From JANNAT01 sp031422555 (GTDB lineage Bacteria > Pseudomonadota > Alphaproteobacteria > Rhodobacterales > Rhodobacteraceae): DNA of 40,172 nt. The notes under the pieces were generated by a model. The model saw only the letters and a program-made list of their open reading frames with translations, made no database searches and was not told the DNA's origin. Positions 8,897-17,107 of the stretch are shown one piece after another (the stretch's first letter is position 1; each line of letters starts with the position of its first letter). A program made the translations under genes and the position numbers. The stretch lies in NCBI GenBank assembly GCA_031422555.1, contig JANPLZ010000082.1, positions 1 to 40,172 of the forward strand, in the 5' to 3' direction.

Positions 8897-9727
8897 ATGC
8901 CCGCAAAGATCGCGTTTCAGGGGGAATTGGGCGCCTATTCGCACGAGGCTTGCCGTCAGGCCCGGCCCGGTTTGGACGTGCTGCCCTGCCGCACCTTTGA
9001 AGACGCAATCGAAGCGGTCAAATCGGGCGAAGCTGCGTTTGCCATGCTGCCGGTGGAAAACTCTACCTATGGCCGGGTGGCAGACATTCATTCTTTGCTG
9101 CCCGGATCGGGGTTGCACATCATCGACGAGGCCTTTGTTCGCGTGCATATCGCCTTGCTTGCGGTGCCTGGTGCCGATCTGTCGCAGATCGAAACCGCGA
9201 TGAGCCATACCGTCTTGCTGGGTCAATGCCGGGACTACTTGCGAACCCATAATCTGCGCGCATTGACCGGGGCCGATACGGCGGGGTCGGCCAAAATCGT
9301 CGCCGAACGTGCCGATCCGAAACTGGCAGCCCTTGCATCTGCGCTGGCGGGCGAGATTTACGGACTGGACGTGATCGCCGACAAGATCGAAGACCAATCC
9401 AACAACACCACCCGCTTTTTGGTGATGGCGCCGCATCCTGATCATGCGCGCCGCGCCGATCACATGATGACGACCTTCACCTTCCGGGTGCGCAACCTTC
9501 CGGCGGCGCTGTATAAGGCGATGGGCGGCTTTGCCACCAATGGCGTCAACATGACCAAACTGGAAAGTTATATGGTCGGCGGCAGCTTTACCGCCACCGC
9601 GTTTTATGCCGACATCGAAGGCCATCCCGACGATGCTCCGGTCAAACGGGCGCTGGAAGAACTGGCGTATTTCACCACCCAGATCGAGATTCTGGGCGTC
9701 TACCCCGCCGACCGCCGCCGCGCCTAG
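8897..9727 (+). CDS. pheA: Prephenate dehydratase (monofunctional, with ACT domain)
   Basis: This 276-residue enzyme converts prephenate to phenylpyruvate, the committed step of phenylalanine synthesis, in the cytoplasm. The catalytic domain (about residues 4-180) has the N-terminal KIAFQGELGAYSHEA, LPVENSTYGRV and the active-site motif TTRFLV at 171-176. A C-terminal ACT domain (about 190-272) should sense phenylalanine; the usual ESRP ligand motif appears as ESYM, which I associate with alphaproteobacterial members. There is no chorismate mutase domain. The ATG at 8897 has GGAG nine bases upstream. The open frame extends much further 5', across the cytochrome gene on the other strand, which is an artefact. 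Its stop lies three bases from the convergent SRPBCC gene. Confidence 0.95.
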   Translation: MPAKIAFQGELGAYSHEACRQARPGLDVLPCRTFEDAIEAVKSGEAAFAMLPVENSTYGRVADIHSLLPGSGLHIIDEAFVRVHIALLAVPGADLSQIETAMSHTVLLGQCRDYLRTHNLRALTGADTAGSAKIVAERADPKLAALASALAGEIYGLDVIADKIEDQSNNTTRFLVMAPHPDHARRADHMMTTFTFRVRNLPAALYKAMGGFATNGVNMTKLESYMVGGSFTATAFYADIEGHPDDAPVKRALEELAYFTTQIEILGVYPADRRRA

Positions 9728-9730
9728 GCC

Positions 9731-10204
9731 TTAGGCACCGCGAACCGCCCGAAAACGTTGTTCGATATCTGCGGCCAGTTGCGCCACGCGCTGTTCAAAC
9801 TTGCGGTCGATGCGGGCGCGGGCCAACCGCAACGATTGCAAAAACAACCGTGCGGACAGCGTGCGCGGGGTCACTTCGGCCACAACGTGAATACGGGTGC
9901 GCCGCGCCGACATTTCCATCATATCCAGATTGGCACTGCCTTCGACCGCCAGCGACTGACCGGTAAAAGCCAGCTGCGTTGGCGCGTCGAATGTCACCAG
10001 TTGCAGATCAATCATGCGCGGGCGACCACGGTAGGCAAAGCGCGATTTCCACGCCATGCCGACACCTGCGTGCGTCAGGGCATCGGTGCGTTCCACCTCC
10101 GCGCCGCGCCGCATTGCCGCCCGCTCCCAGATGTCAAAATCGCTGAGGGCCTTGAACACAAAAGCAACCGGGGCTTCGATGTCTTGCTTGGTGGTAAATC
10201 TCAT
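9731..10204 (-). CDS. SRPBCC (START/Bet v 1-like) family protein
   Basis: This 157-residue cytoplasmic protein shows the SRPBCC helix-grip pattern: an N-terminal strand (FTTKQDIEAPVAFVFKALSDFDIWE) with the DF..WE signature, central strands (VGMAWKSRFAYRG, LVTFDAPTQLAFTG) and a long C-terminal helix rich in Arg (LRLARARIDRKFEQRVAQLAADIEQRF). Members bind hydrophobic ligands or act in lipid and polyketide chemistry, but the family does not predict a substrate. The gene ends three bases from pheA and starts 80 bases after the end of nudC, on the same strand as nudC, so it may share that transcript. Confidence 0.75.
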   Translation of the reverse strand: MRFTTKQDIEAPVAFVFKALSDFDIWERAAMRRGAEVERTDALTHAGVGMAWKSRFAYRGRPRMIDLQLVTFDAPTQLAFTGQSLAVEGSANLDMMEMSARRTRIHVVAEVTPRTLSARLFLQSLRLARARIDRKFEQRVAQLAADIEQRFRAVRGA

Positions 10205-10284
10205 CTGGCCCGCCCGTTGGTGCCTTGGGATGGCCTTTTGGCTGCGTCCCCGGCACTTTTGTCTGCTTTGGGCTGAATCTGACC

Positions 10285-11241
10285 TTATTCCAGCTGATCC
10301 GCAAGCCAGTTGGTCATCAGGAAATGCGCAATCGCGCCTTTTCGGCTTGGTTTAAGGGTGGGGTGTTGCCCGGCAAACACCGCAACCAGCTGTTCGCGGC
10401 TGATCCACAGCGCGTCCTCTAGTTCGGTGGGGTCAAGGGTGATCTGCTCTGACGTGGCTTCGGCGATGCAGCCGATCATCAATGATGCCGGAAAGGCCCA
10501 GGGCTGGCTGGCAAGATAGCGCACATCGCCCACCGACACGCCGGTTTCTTCGGCCACTTCGCGGCGCACCGCCGCCTCCAGCGTCTCGCCGGGTTCCACA
10601 AATCCGGCCAGCAGCGAATACATTCCCGCAGGCCAAGGCGCGGACCGCCCCAACAACAGGCTGTTGCCGCGCACCACCAGCATGATCACCACCGGATCGG
10701 TGCGCGGAAAGTGATGGGTGCCACAAGTCGGGCAACTGCGCTGCCACCCGGCATGGCTGACCTGCGATGCAGCCCCACATGCCGCGCAAAACCCGTGGCT
10801 GCGGTGCCAGTGCAACATCGCCTTCGCGGTGGCGGCCATTTCCGCATCCCGCGCTGTCATATGCGCCATTTGCCCGCGCAAATCCTGAAAGGACTGATGG
10901 GCGGGCAGGGCAGGGTGGCGTTGCAGGCTTTCGTCCAGAAAACCGCCCACCATATCATCGCCGGGCACAGCGGCCGGGATCCAGCCGGAAATATCAACCG
11001 CAAACCGGGCGATGCCATCCTCAAGCCCCAAAAACAAAGCAGGCCCGCCCGTGGCCAGAACCGCATGGTCCGCATTGACCCAAGCCAGCGCCGCGTCCGC
11101 CCCAAACAGCGGCTTGCCACGCCAGACCGGCAAGACCCGGCCTTGCGCCAGATGGTTGGCCATCGCCACCGGATCATTGCGCAGCGCGGCACAGCGGTCC
11201 AGACCCGATCCGGCGAAAGTCACCTCTTCTGCATGGCGCAT
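10285..11241 (-). CDS. nudC: NAD(+) diphosphatase NudC (Nudix hydrolase)
   Basis: This 318-residue enzyme hydrolyses NADH/NAD+ to NMN(H) and AMP and, in E. coli, removes NAD caps from RNA. It has an N-terminal NUDIX-like domain and a zinc ribbon with Cys152, Cys155, Cys170 and Cys173 (FCAACG and CPTCG). The Nudix box is at about 213-235 (G-x5-E-x7-REVAEETG). The NADH-specific motif SQPWAFPAS at 245-253 differs from the usual SQPWPFPxS only in the second proline. The ATG at 11239-11241 was chosen because AGGGA stands about eight bases upstream; a start 12 codons earlier lacks support. It diverges from the phosphodiesterase gene. Confidence 0.93.
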   Translation of the reverse strand: MRHAEEVTFAGSGLDRCAALRNDPVAMANHLAQGRVLPVWRGKPLFGADAALAWVNADHAVLATGGPALFLGLEDGIARFAVDISGWIPAAVPGDDMVGGFLDESLQRHPALPAHQSFQDLRGQMAHMTARDAEMAATAKAMLHWHRSHGFCAACGAASQVSHAGWQRSCPTCGTHHFPRTDPVVIMLVVRGNSLLLGRSAPWPAGMYSLLAGFVEPGETLEAAVRREVAEETGVSVGDVRYLASQPWAFPASLMIGCIAEATSEQITLDPTELEDALWISREQLVAVFAGQHPTLKPSRKGAIAHFLMTNWLADQLE

Positions 11242-11427
11242 GTTAACTTCCCTCTCTTGCCCCGTGCTTGATGCCACGTTGCGGTGGCCGCCGCAAATCT
11301 TGCGTCACTTCAGGATATTTGCAACTTATGCGAGAAAAATGTGCGCATGGCGCGCGCGCGGTCTTTCCTTTTTGCGCGATCCTGCGTTGGATGTGACCAA
11401 GCGCACCGGATTGGAGGCAACGGGATT

Positions 11428-13359
11428 TTGGCGACCGATTCAAAAACCGCTGCTTTGGGTCAGGCCGAACAAAACGCGGATTCCACTGATCGTGCAACAT
11501 CAATCGCGGCGGCGGTGCTGCAGCTGCGTATTCTGGCCACGTCGGATTTGCACGCAAATATATTGGCTTGGGACTATCACGCCAATAAAATCTGCCCGTC
11601 GCGCGGCCTTGCCCGCACCGCCACATTGATTGCCGCCGCGCGGTCTGAGCAGCCAAATTCCTTGCTGTTCGACAATGGCGATTTTCTGAACGGTAGCGCG
11701 CTGGGCGACCATATCGCGCATATCGGTCAGGGGGCGGGGAACACCGCCCGGTTGCACCCGATGATCGCGGCGATGAACCATCTGCGCTATGATGCCGCCA
11801 CGCTGGGCAACCATGAATTCAGCCACGGACTGGGCGCGCTGACCCGCAGTTTGCGGGATGCGGCGTTTCCGGTTGTGGCGTCCAATCTGCGGCTGACGGC
11901 GCAGGGCGCTGCCGAAATCAGCGTGCGCAGCCTGCTGTTGACCCGCGATCTGATCGATGATGCGGGGCATATCCAGCGATTGCGCATCGCGGTGGTCGGG
12001 TTTTTGCCACCCCAAACCACGATATGGGAACAGCGGCATCTGCACGGACAGGCCGAGGTGGACGACATCGTTCAAACCGCGCACGACCTGATCCCGCAAC
12101 TGCGCGCCGCCGGGGCCGATCTGGTAATAGCCCTGTCACATTCGGGGATTGGCGGCGATCAATCCGACCCGTTTGCCGAAAATGTCAGTCTGGCCTTGGC
12201 GGCGGTTGCGGGCCTTGATGTGATCGTTGCCGGGCATACCCATACGATTTTTCCAACGCCGGGCGGCGATGATCTGGCTGGCAAACCGGCGGTTATGCCG
12301 GGCTTTTTCGGCTCGCATCTTGGAGTGATAGACCTGACCCTGCAAAAGTTGGCCGACGCAACAACGGGCTGGCGGATTGCAGATTTTCGCACCCAAACCC
12401 GGCCCATTGCCGCCCGCGACGCCGCCAGCGGCCACCCCGTAGCGTTGGTGGCGGATGATCCGGCTTTGGTGGCGCTGGTGGCGCAAGACCATGACGATTT
12501 GCGGGCGTGGTCTGACCATCCCATCGGCACGACGCCGATTGCCCTGCACAGCTTTTTCGCATTGCTGACCGCCAGCCCGGCGCTTGATCTGATCGCAGAG
12601 GCGCAATTGCAGGCCCTGATGCAAGGCTTGACCGCCACGCCCCAGTCAGGGCTTGCAATGCTGTCCGCCGTAGCCCCGTTCAAGGCGGGCGGGCGCGGCG
12701 GGCCGGAAAATTACACCGCGATTCCGGCAGGCAGGCTGGTGCGACGCAACGCCAGCGATCTTTACGTGCATCCAAACAGTCTTGTGGCGCTGTGCCTGCC
12801 CGGCCATGCGGTGCTGCGGTGGTTGGAACGCTCGGTCAGTTTGTTCCATAAAATCACCCCGGGGGCGCAAGATGCCGATCTGATCAACCCGGATTTCCCC
12901 AGCTATGATTTTGACGTGATCTATGGCCTGACATACCGGGTGGATCTGACGCAACCCGCCCGGTTTGACCGCCGCGGCACCGAAGTTGCCCCAAGGGCCT
13001 GCCGCATCGTTGATGCCTGCTATCGCGGTGCCCCCATTGCCCCGGATCAAAGTTTCGTGCTGGCCACCAACAGCTATCGCTGCGCTGGCGGCAGCGGGTT
13101 TGCCGAAATGCGCCCTGATCAGGTGATTTTCAAGTCATTCCAATCCAACCAAAGCCTTGTCGAGGCGTTTCTTCAATCGGACGGCCAGTTGCCAAAACCT
13201 GCGGCCCCGCATTGGGGCTTTGTGCCTCAGCCCGGCACGACGGTGCTGTTTGATTGCGATCCGCGCGCCATTGCCGCGTTGCCGGATGTGCCGCATTTGC
13301 GACTGGACCCGCTGCATCGGCGGCCAGACGGCTTTCACCGCTTTCGCCTGCATTTGTGA
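11428..13359 (+). CDS. 2',3'-cyclic-nucleotide 2'-phosphodiesterase/3'-nucleotidase-like protein
   Basis: The protein (about 643 residues) has a calcineurin-like metallophosphatase domain followed by a 5'-nucleotidase C-terminal domain, the CpdB/UshA build. Metal-binding motifs are all visible: SDLHANI, DNGDFLNGS, GNHEFSHG, SHSGIGGD and AGHTHTIF. The C-terminal domain carries NASDLYVHPNSLVALCLPG and ATNSYRCAGGSGF. The start is uncertain. A TTG at 11428 has GGAGG ten bases upstream and begins about 34 residues before the first domain strand; GTG codons at 11284 and 11341 and an ATG at 11347 are in frame but have poorer sites. None gives a clear signal peptide, although E. coli CpdB is periplasmic. 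The HAD gene follows 40 bases later. Confidence 0.85.
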   Translation: MATDSKTAALGQAEQNADSTDRATSIAAAVLQLRILATSDLHANILAWDYHANKICPSRGLARTATLIAAARSEQPNSLLFDNGDFLNGSALGDHIAHIGQGAGNTARLHPMIAAMNHLRYDAATLGNHEFSHGLGALTRSLRDAAFPVVASNLRLTAQGAAEISVRSLLLTRDLIDDAGHIQRLRIAVVGFLPPQTTIWEQRHLHGQAEVDDIVQTAHDLIPQLRAAGADLVIALSHSGIGGDQSDPFAENVSLALAAVAGLDVIVAGHTHTIFPTPGGDDLAGKPAVMPGFFGSHLGVIDLTLQKLADATTGWRIADFRTQTRPIAARDAASGHPVALVADDPALVALVAQDHDDLRAWSDHPIGTTPIALHSFFALLTASPALDLIAEAQLQALMQGLTATPQSGLAMLSAVAPFKAGGRGGPENYTAIPAGRLVRRNASDLYVHPNSLVALCLPGHAVLRWLERSVSLFHKITPGAQDADLINPDFPSYDFDVIYGLTYRVDLTQPARFDRRGTEVAPRACRIVDACYRGAPIAPDQSFVLATNSYRCAGGSGFAEMRPDQVIFKSFQSNQSLVEAFLQSDGQLPKPAAPHWGFVPQPGTTVLFDCDPRAIAALPDVPHLRLDPLHRRPDGFHRFRLHL

Positions 13360-13399
13360 TCCGCTATCGGGGTCAGAACATACCCAACCGCAGGCGGCC

Positions 13400-14035
13400 A
13401 TGATGTTTGATGCAATCCTTTTCGATCTTGATGGCACGTTGATTGATACCGAAAGCGTTGCCTTGCGCATTGGGCTGCAGTCGTTTGCAGACCTTGGGGT
13501 AACGGTTGATCTGGCGTTTTTGCACAGTTTGGTTGGCATTGATCTGCCGTCGTCGGCGGCCATCATTTCGGCGGCGCACCCGACGCTGGATCAAACCGCG
13601 CTGCATGTGGCGTGGCGACAGGGGTTTCTGGCGGCCACGTCGGATGCCGGGTTGGCGGTAAAGTCGGGCGTTACCGATCTGTTGCGGGCGCGGTTGCTGC
13701 CGATGGCGGTGGTCACCTCGTCGGGCCGCGCCGAGGCGCATCGCAAACTGGCTTTGGCCGGGATCGCCTGGGCGTTTGATCTGGTGATCACCCTTGATGA
13801 TGTCGCCCGCGCCAAGCCTGCCCCGGATGCCTATCTTCTGGCTGCCGAACGGTTGGGTTTGACGCCTGCCCGCTGTCTGGTGTTCGAGGATTCCGAGGCG
13901 GGGGCCGAAGCCGCCCACCGCGCGGGCTGTGTTGTGGTGCAAGTGCCCGACGTGGTGCCAAGCGATGGTCGCTGGGCGCATCATCTGGCGCAGGACATTG
14001 TTGCAGGCGCGCGGGCGGCGGGGCTGGTGATTTAG
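13400..14035 (+). CDS. HAD-superfamily phosphatase (phosphoglycolate phosphatase/beta-phosphoglucomutase-like)
   Basis: This 211-residue cytoplasmic HAD hydrolase has all four motifs: motif I FDLDGTLID (nucleophile Asp9, acid/base Asp11), motif II with Ser/Thr in VVTSSGR, motif III Lys in AKPAPDAY and motif IV VFEDSEAG. The alpha-helical cap between motifs I and II puts it in subfamily I (CbbY, Gph, YniC-like), enzymes that dephosphorylate small sugar phosphates or 2-phosphoglycolate; the substrate is not predictable. Two adjacent ATG codons (13400 and 13403) can serve as start. The open frame reaches back into the upstream gene, which is coincidental. It follows the nucleotidase gene by 40 bases, likely in one transcript. 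Confidence 0.9.
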   Translation: MMFDAILFDLDGTLIDTESVALRIGLQSFADLGVTVDLAFLHSLVGIDLPSSAAIISAAHPTLDQTALHVAWRQGFLAATSDAGLAVKSGVTDLLRARLLPMAVVTSSGRAEAHRKLALAGIAWAFDLVITLDDVARAKPAPDAYLLAAERLGLTPARCLVFEDSEAGAEAAHRAGCVVVQVPDVVPSDGRWAHHLAQDIVAGARAAGLVI

Positions 14036-14071
14036 GGCCAGAATAGTCGCGGTATTTACACCATCGCCAGC

Positions 14072-14100
14072 TTGCGAAACGCCCATACCCCGCCTATATG
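14072..14100 (+). promoter_or_regulatory. Candidate sigma-70 promoter of the SRP RNA gene
   Basis: TTGCGA at 14072-14077 and TATATG at 14095-14100 are 17 bases apart. The predicted start of transcription, around 14105-14107, coincides with the 5' side of the SRP RNA stem. Position and spacing support each other. Confidence 0.65.
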
Positions 14101-14104
14101 TGCG

Positions 14105-14202
14105 TTCGAGAGGTTGGCGCGGGCATACGCCTCGCCAACCCGGTCAGGTCCGGAAGGAAGCAGCCGTAACGAGTCCCGTTTGGGTCGTGTTCAGCCTCTC
14201 AC
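14105..14202 (+). ncRNA. ffs: Signal recognition particle RNA (small bacterial 4.5S type)
   Basis: The 4.5S RNA binds Ffh and forms the particle that targets nascent membrane proteins to the Sec translocon. The conserved apical region is exact: GGTCAGGTCCGGAAGGAAGC begins at 14142 and is followed by AGCCGTAACGAG. This contains the GGAA tetraloop and the asymmetric loop bound by the Ffh M domain. Flanking arms pair into one long hairpin, for example GAGAGG at 14108-14113 with CCTCTC at 14195-14200. The ends are estimated from the pairing and the upstream promoter and may be off by a few bases. The oppF stop codon on the other strand starts at 14211. Confidence 0.93.
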
Positions 14203-14210
14203 CCTCTCCC

Positions 14211-15194
14211 CTAGGCCAGCACCGCCGCATGATGGCAGGCCACTTGATGGCCTTGGCCGATCAGGGCAGGCACGTCGCTGGCGCAAATATCGGTGGCATG
14301 GCCACAGCGGGTGCGAAACACACAGCCTGACGGCGGCGCCATCGGTGACGGCAAATCGCCGGTCAACGCGATCACCTTTTTGGCGCGTTCAGCCACCGGA
14401 TCGGGGATCGGCACCGATGACAGCAAGGCTTGGGTATAAGGGTGCTGGGCGCGGCCAAAGATATCTTCACTGTCGGCCACTTCCATCACCCGGCCCAGAT
14501 AAAGCACCATCACCCGGTCAGAGATATGTTTCACCACCGACAGATCATGCGCGATAAAGATCATCGCCAACCCCAATTCGCGCTGCAATTCGGCCAGCAG
14601 GTTGATCACCTGCGCCTGAATGGACACGTCCAGCGCCGAAACCGGCTCGTCACAGATCAGCAACCGGGGTTCCACAATCAACGCGCGCGCGATGCCGATG
14701 CGCTGACATTGGCCGCCCGAAAATTCGTGTGGATAGCGGTTGATCTGGTTGGGCAGCAGGCCGACGCGGTCCATGCTGATCTGCACCCGCGCCTTGATCT
14801 CGGCGGCGGACAAGCCCGGATGATGGGTGCGCAGCGGCTCGGCTATGATCTGGCCCACCGTCATGCGGGGGTTCAGGCTGGCCAGCGGGTCTTGAAACAC
14901 CATCTGGATATCAGACCGATAGGGCAGCATTTCGGTGGCCGACAGTTGCAACAGATCGGTCTTGCCATCCCAGATCACCTGCCCCGTCGCGGGCACCAAT
15001 TGGATCAGCGCGCGCGCGAGGGTGGATTTACCGCAGCCGGACTCGCCAACGATGCCCAGCGTCTCGCCCGCCTTCAGCGAAAAATCCACCCCGTTCAGCG
15101 CCCGCAAAGCCCGCGGTTTGGTCCAGGGCATGTCGCCTTCGCGCACGATATGAAACGTCACCCGCAGGTCGCGGGCCTCTAGCAAAGCGGTCAT
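14211..15194 (-). CDS. oppF: Oligopeptide ABC transporter ATP-binding protein (OppF-like)
   Basis: This 327-residue ATPase is the second nucleotide-binding subunit of the oligopeptide importer. Walker A is GESGCGKS at residues 50-57, Walker B is LLICDEPVSALD, and the signature reads FSGGQCQR, with Cys where most relatives have Arg or Gln. The C-terminal Opp-type extension includes HPYTQALLSSVPIPDP and a cysteine cluster (GCVFRTRCGHATDIC) that resembles the conserved C-terminal motif of OppD/DppD proteins; some relatives carry an iron-sulfur cluster there. Its ATG overlaps the oppD stop by four bases. It is the last gene of oppABCDF and runs convergently into the SRP RNA gene. Confidence 0.93.
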   Translation of the reverse strand: MTALLEARDLRVTFHIVREGDMPWTKPRALRALNGVDFSLKAGETLGIVGESGCGKSTLARALIQLVPATGQVIWDGKTDLLQLSATEMLPYRSDIQMVFQDPLASLNPRMTVGQIIAEPLRTHHPGLSAAEIKARVQISMDRVGLLPNQINRYPHEFSGGQCQRIGIARALIVEPRLLICDEPVSALDVSIQAQVINLLAELQRELGLAMIFIAHDLSVVKHISDRVMVLYLGRVMEVADSEDIFGRAQHPYTQALLSSVPIPDPVAERAKKVIALTGDLPSPMAPPSGCVFRTRCGHATDICASDVPALIGQGHQVACHHAAVLA

Positions 15195-16174
15195 GCCAAT
15201 TCCCCGATGCTGCGGTTGCAGGCGCGCTTGCGTCCCGGTTCAAATTCAACCAGCGGGTCCAGATGGTCGCGGCAATCGTTCCCCGCATAATCGCAACGCG
15301 GCGCGAAAGGACAGCCCTTTTGCGCCTTGGTCATGTTGGGCGGCGATCCGGGGATGCTGTAAAGGTCACCACCTTGCTGATCGACGCGCGGAATGGATTT
15401 CAGCAAGCCCCGTGTATAGGGGTGCGATGGCGCATAAAACAGCGGGTCCACCGGCGATTGCTCCATCACGCGGCCACCGTAAAGCACGATCACTTCGCGG
15501 CAGAACCCGGCAATGACGCCCAGATCATGGGTGATCAAAATGGTGGCCATGCCCAGATCGCGCTGCAAATCCGCCAAAAGTTGCATGATCTGCGCTTGCA
15601 CCGTGACATCCAGTGCGGTTGTAGGCTCGTCAGCGATCAACAAATCCGGTTTGCACAACAGCGCCATGGCGATCATCACGCGTTGGCGCATGCCGCCGGA
15701 AAATTCATGCGGATAAAGCCGCACCCGGCCCTTTGCGTCGGGGATTTTCACGGCGTCCAGCATCGCCACGCATTCGGCCACGGCGGCCGCCTTGCCCATG
15801 CCCTTGTGATGGATCAGCCCCTCGGCCATTTGATCCGACACCCGCATATAGGGGTTCAGCGCCGTCATCGGATCTTGAAATACCATCGCGATATGGTTGG
15901 ATCGCAGCGCGTTGATCGTGGGCAGGGCTGCGTTCAAAATCTCGGCCCCCTCAAAGCGCACCGATCCGCGCGCGATGCCGTTCTTGGCCAAAAGCCCCAT
16001 GATGGCAAAGGCCAACTGACTTTTGCCCGACCCGCTTTCGCCGACGATGCCCAATGTCTCGCCCCGGTTCAGCGTGAACGTCACGCCATTGACCGCATTC
16101 ACCTCGCCGTCGCCGGTGGCAAACCGAACGCCCAGATCGTTCACATCCAGCAGTGTCGTGTCAGTTGGGGCCAT
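15191..16174 (-). CDS. oppD: Oligopeptide ABC transporter ATP-binding protein (OppD-like)
   Basis: This 327-residue ATPase is the first nucleotide-binding subunit. It has Walker A GESGSGKS, signature FSGGMRQR, Walker B LLIADEPTTALD, and the C-terminal region HPYTRGLLKSIP followed by GCPFAPRCDYAGNDC, which matches the OppD/DppD cysteine motif. The ATG at 16172-16174 was chosen because it lies one base after the oppC stop and begins the usual domain start (LLDVNDLGVRFATGDGEV). A longer frame reaching 16288 would overlap oppC by more than 100 bases. Confidence 0.93.
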   Translation of the reverse strand: MAPTDTTLLDVNDLGVRFATGDGEVNAVNGVTFTLNRGETLGIVGESGSGKSQLAFAIMGLLAKNGIARGSVRFEGAEILNAALPTINALRSNHIAMVFQDPMTALNPYMRVSDQMAEGLIHHKGMGKAAAVAECVAMLDAVKIPDAKGRVRLYPHEFSGGMRQRVMIAMALLCKPDLLIADEPTTALDVTVQAQIMQLLADLQRDLGMATILITHDLGVIAGFCREVIVLYGGRVMEQSPVDPLFYAPSHPYTRGLLKSIPRVDQQGGDLYSIPGSPPNMTKAQKGCPFAPRCDYAGNDCRDHLDPLVEFEPGRKRACNRSIGELA

Positions 16175-16175
16175 A

Positions 16176-17105
16176 TCAGCGGTCCTTCGGATCAAGGGCG
16201 TCGCGCAACCCGTCGCCGACAAAGAAAAACGCGAACATGGTGACGATGAAAAAGAACAGCGGGAAGGCCAGTTGCCACAAAGTGCCATAGTTGATCGTGC
16301 TGGCGCCTTCGGAAATCAGCCGTCCCAGCGATGTCAGCGGCTCTTGCACCCCCAAGCCCAGAAACGAGATGAAACTTTCCAGCAAGATCATCTCGGGGAT
16401 CAACAGCGTGGCGTAGACCGCGACTATGCCCAGCAGGTTTGGCACGATATGGCGGGTGATGATGATGAATGTGGGCACGCCGGTAGCGCGTGCGGCCTCA
16501 ATAAACTCGCGCCCTTTCAAGGTCAGGGTCTGGCCCCGCACGATCCGCGCCATCGACAGCCACGACAACAAACCAATGCCCAAAAACAGCATCGACAAAG
16601 ACCGCCCGAACATCACCAACAGCAAGATCACCACAAACATGAACGGGATCGCCAACAAGATATCGACGATCCGCATCATTATCAGATCGGTGCGTCCGCC
16701 AACATAGCCCGCAATCGCGCCATACAAGGTGCCGACCACCACCGAAATCAACGCGCCGATCAACCCGACGATCAGCGATATCCGGGTGCCTTGTGCGGCG
16801 CGGGCGAACAGATCGCGGCCAAGATCATCGACGCCAAAGTAATGGCCATTGGCCAGCGATGGCTGCCCCATGTCGGCGGCCTTGCCCATGATGCCCCAGT
16901 CAATATCTTCATAGGCCCAGGCCGCCAGATATTCGCCAAACAGCGCATACAACGTCACAAAGATCAGCAGACACACGCCAACCACCGCCGCCTTGTTGCG
17001 CATGAACCGCACCCGCGCATCGGCCCACAGCGAGCGGCCTTTGACTTCGTCCAAAGTGGCCAGTCTTGTGGCCAAAGCCTGATAATCAACGATGGTAAGG
17101 GCCAT
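16176..17105 (-). CDS. oppC: Oligopeptide ABC transporter permease (OppC-like)
   Basis: This 309-residue inner-membrane permease of the DppC/OppC family has a cytoplasmic N terminus (RSLWADARVRFMRNKAAVVG) typical of OppC, a first helix at about residues 35-58, an extracytoplasmic loop and five further helices. The EAA loop reads FIEAARATGVPTFIIITRHIVPN. The segment FGVDDLGRDLFARAAQGTR matches the family motif LGTDxxGRD. It starts two bases after the oppB stop. Confidence 0.93.
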   Translation of the reverse strand: MALTIVDYQALATRLATLDEVKGRSLWADARVRFMRNKAAVVGVCLLIFVTLYALFGEYLAAWAYEDIDWGIMGKAADMGQPSLANGHYFGVDDLGRDLFARAAQGTRISLIVGLIGALISVVVGTLYGAIAGYVGGRTDLIMMRIVDILLAIPFMFVVILLLVMFGRSLSMLFLGIGLLSWLSMARIVRGQTLTLKGREFIEAARATGVPTFIIITRHIVPNLLGIVAVYATLLIPEMILLESFISFLGLGVQEPLTSLGRLISEGASTINYGTLWQLAFPLFFFIVTMFAFFFVGDGLRDALDPKDR

Positions 17106-17107
17106 GA

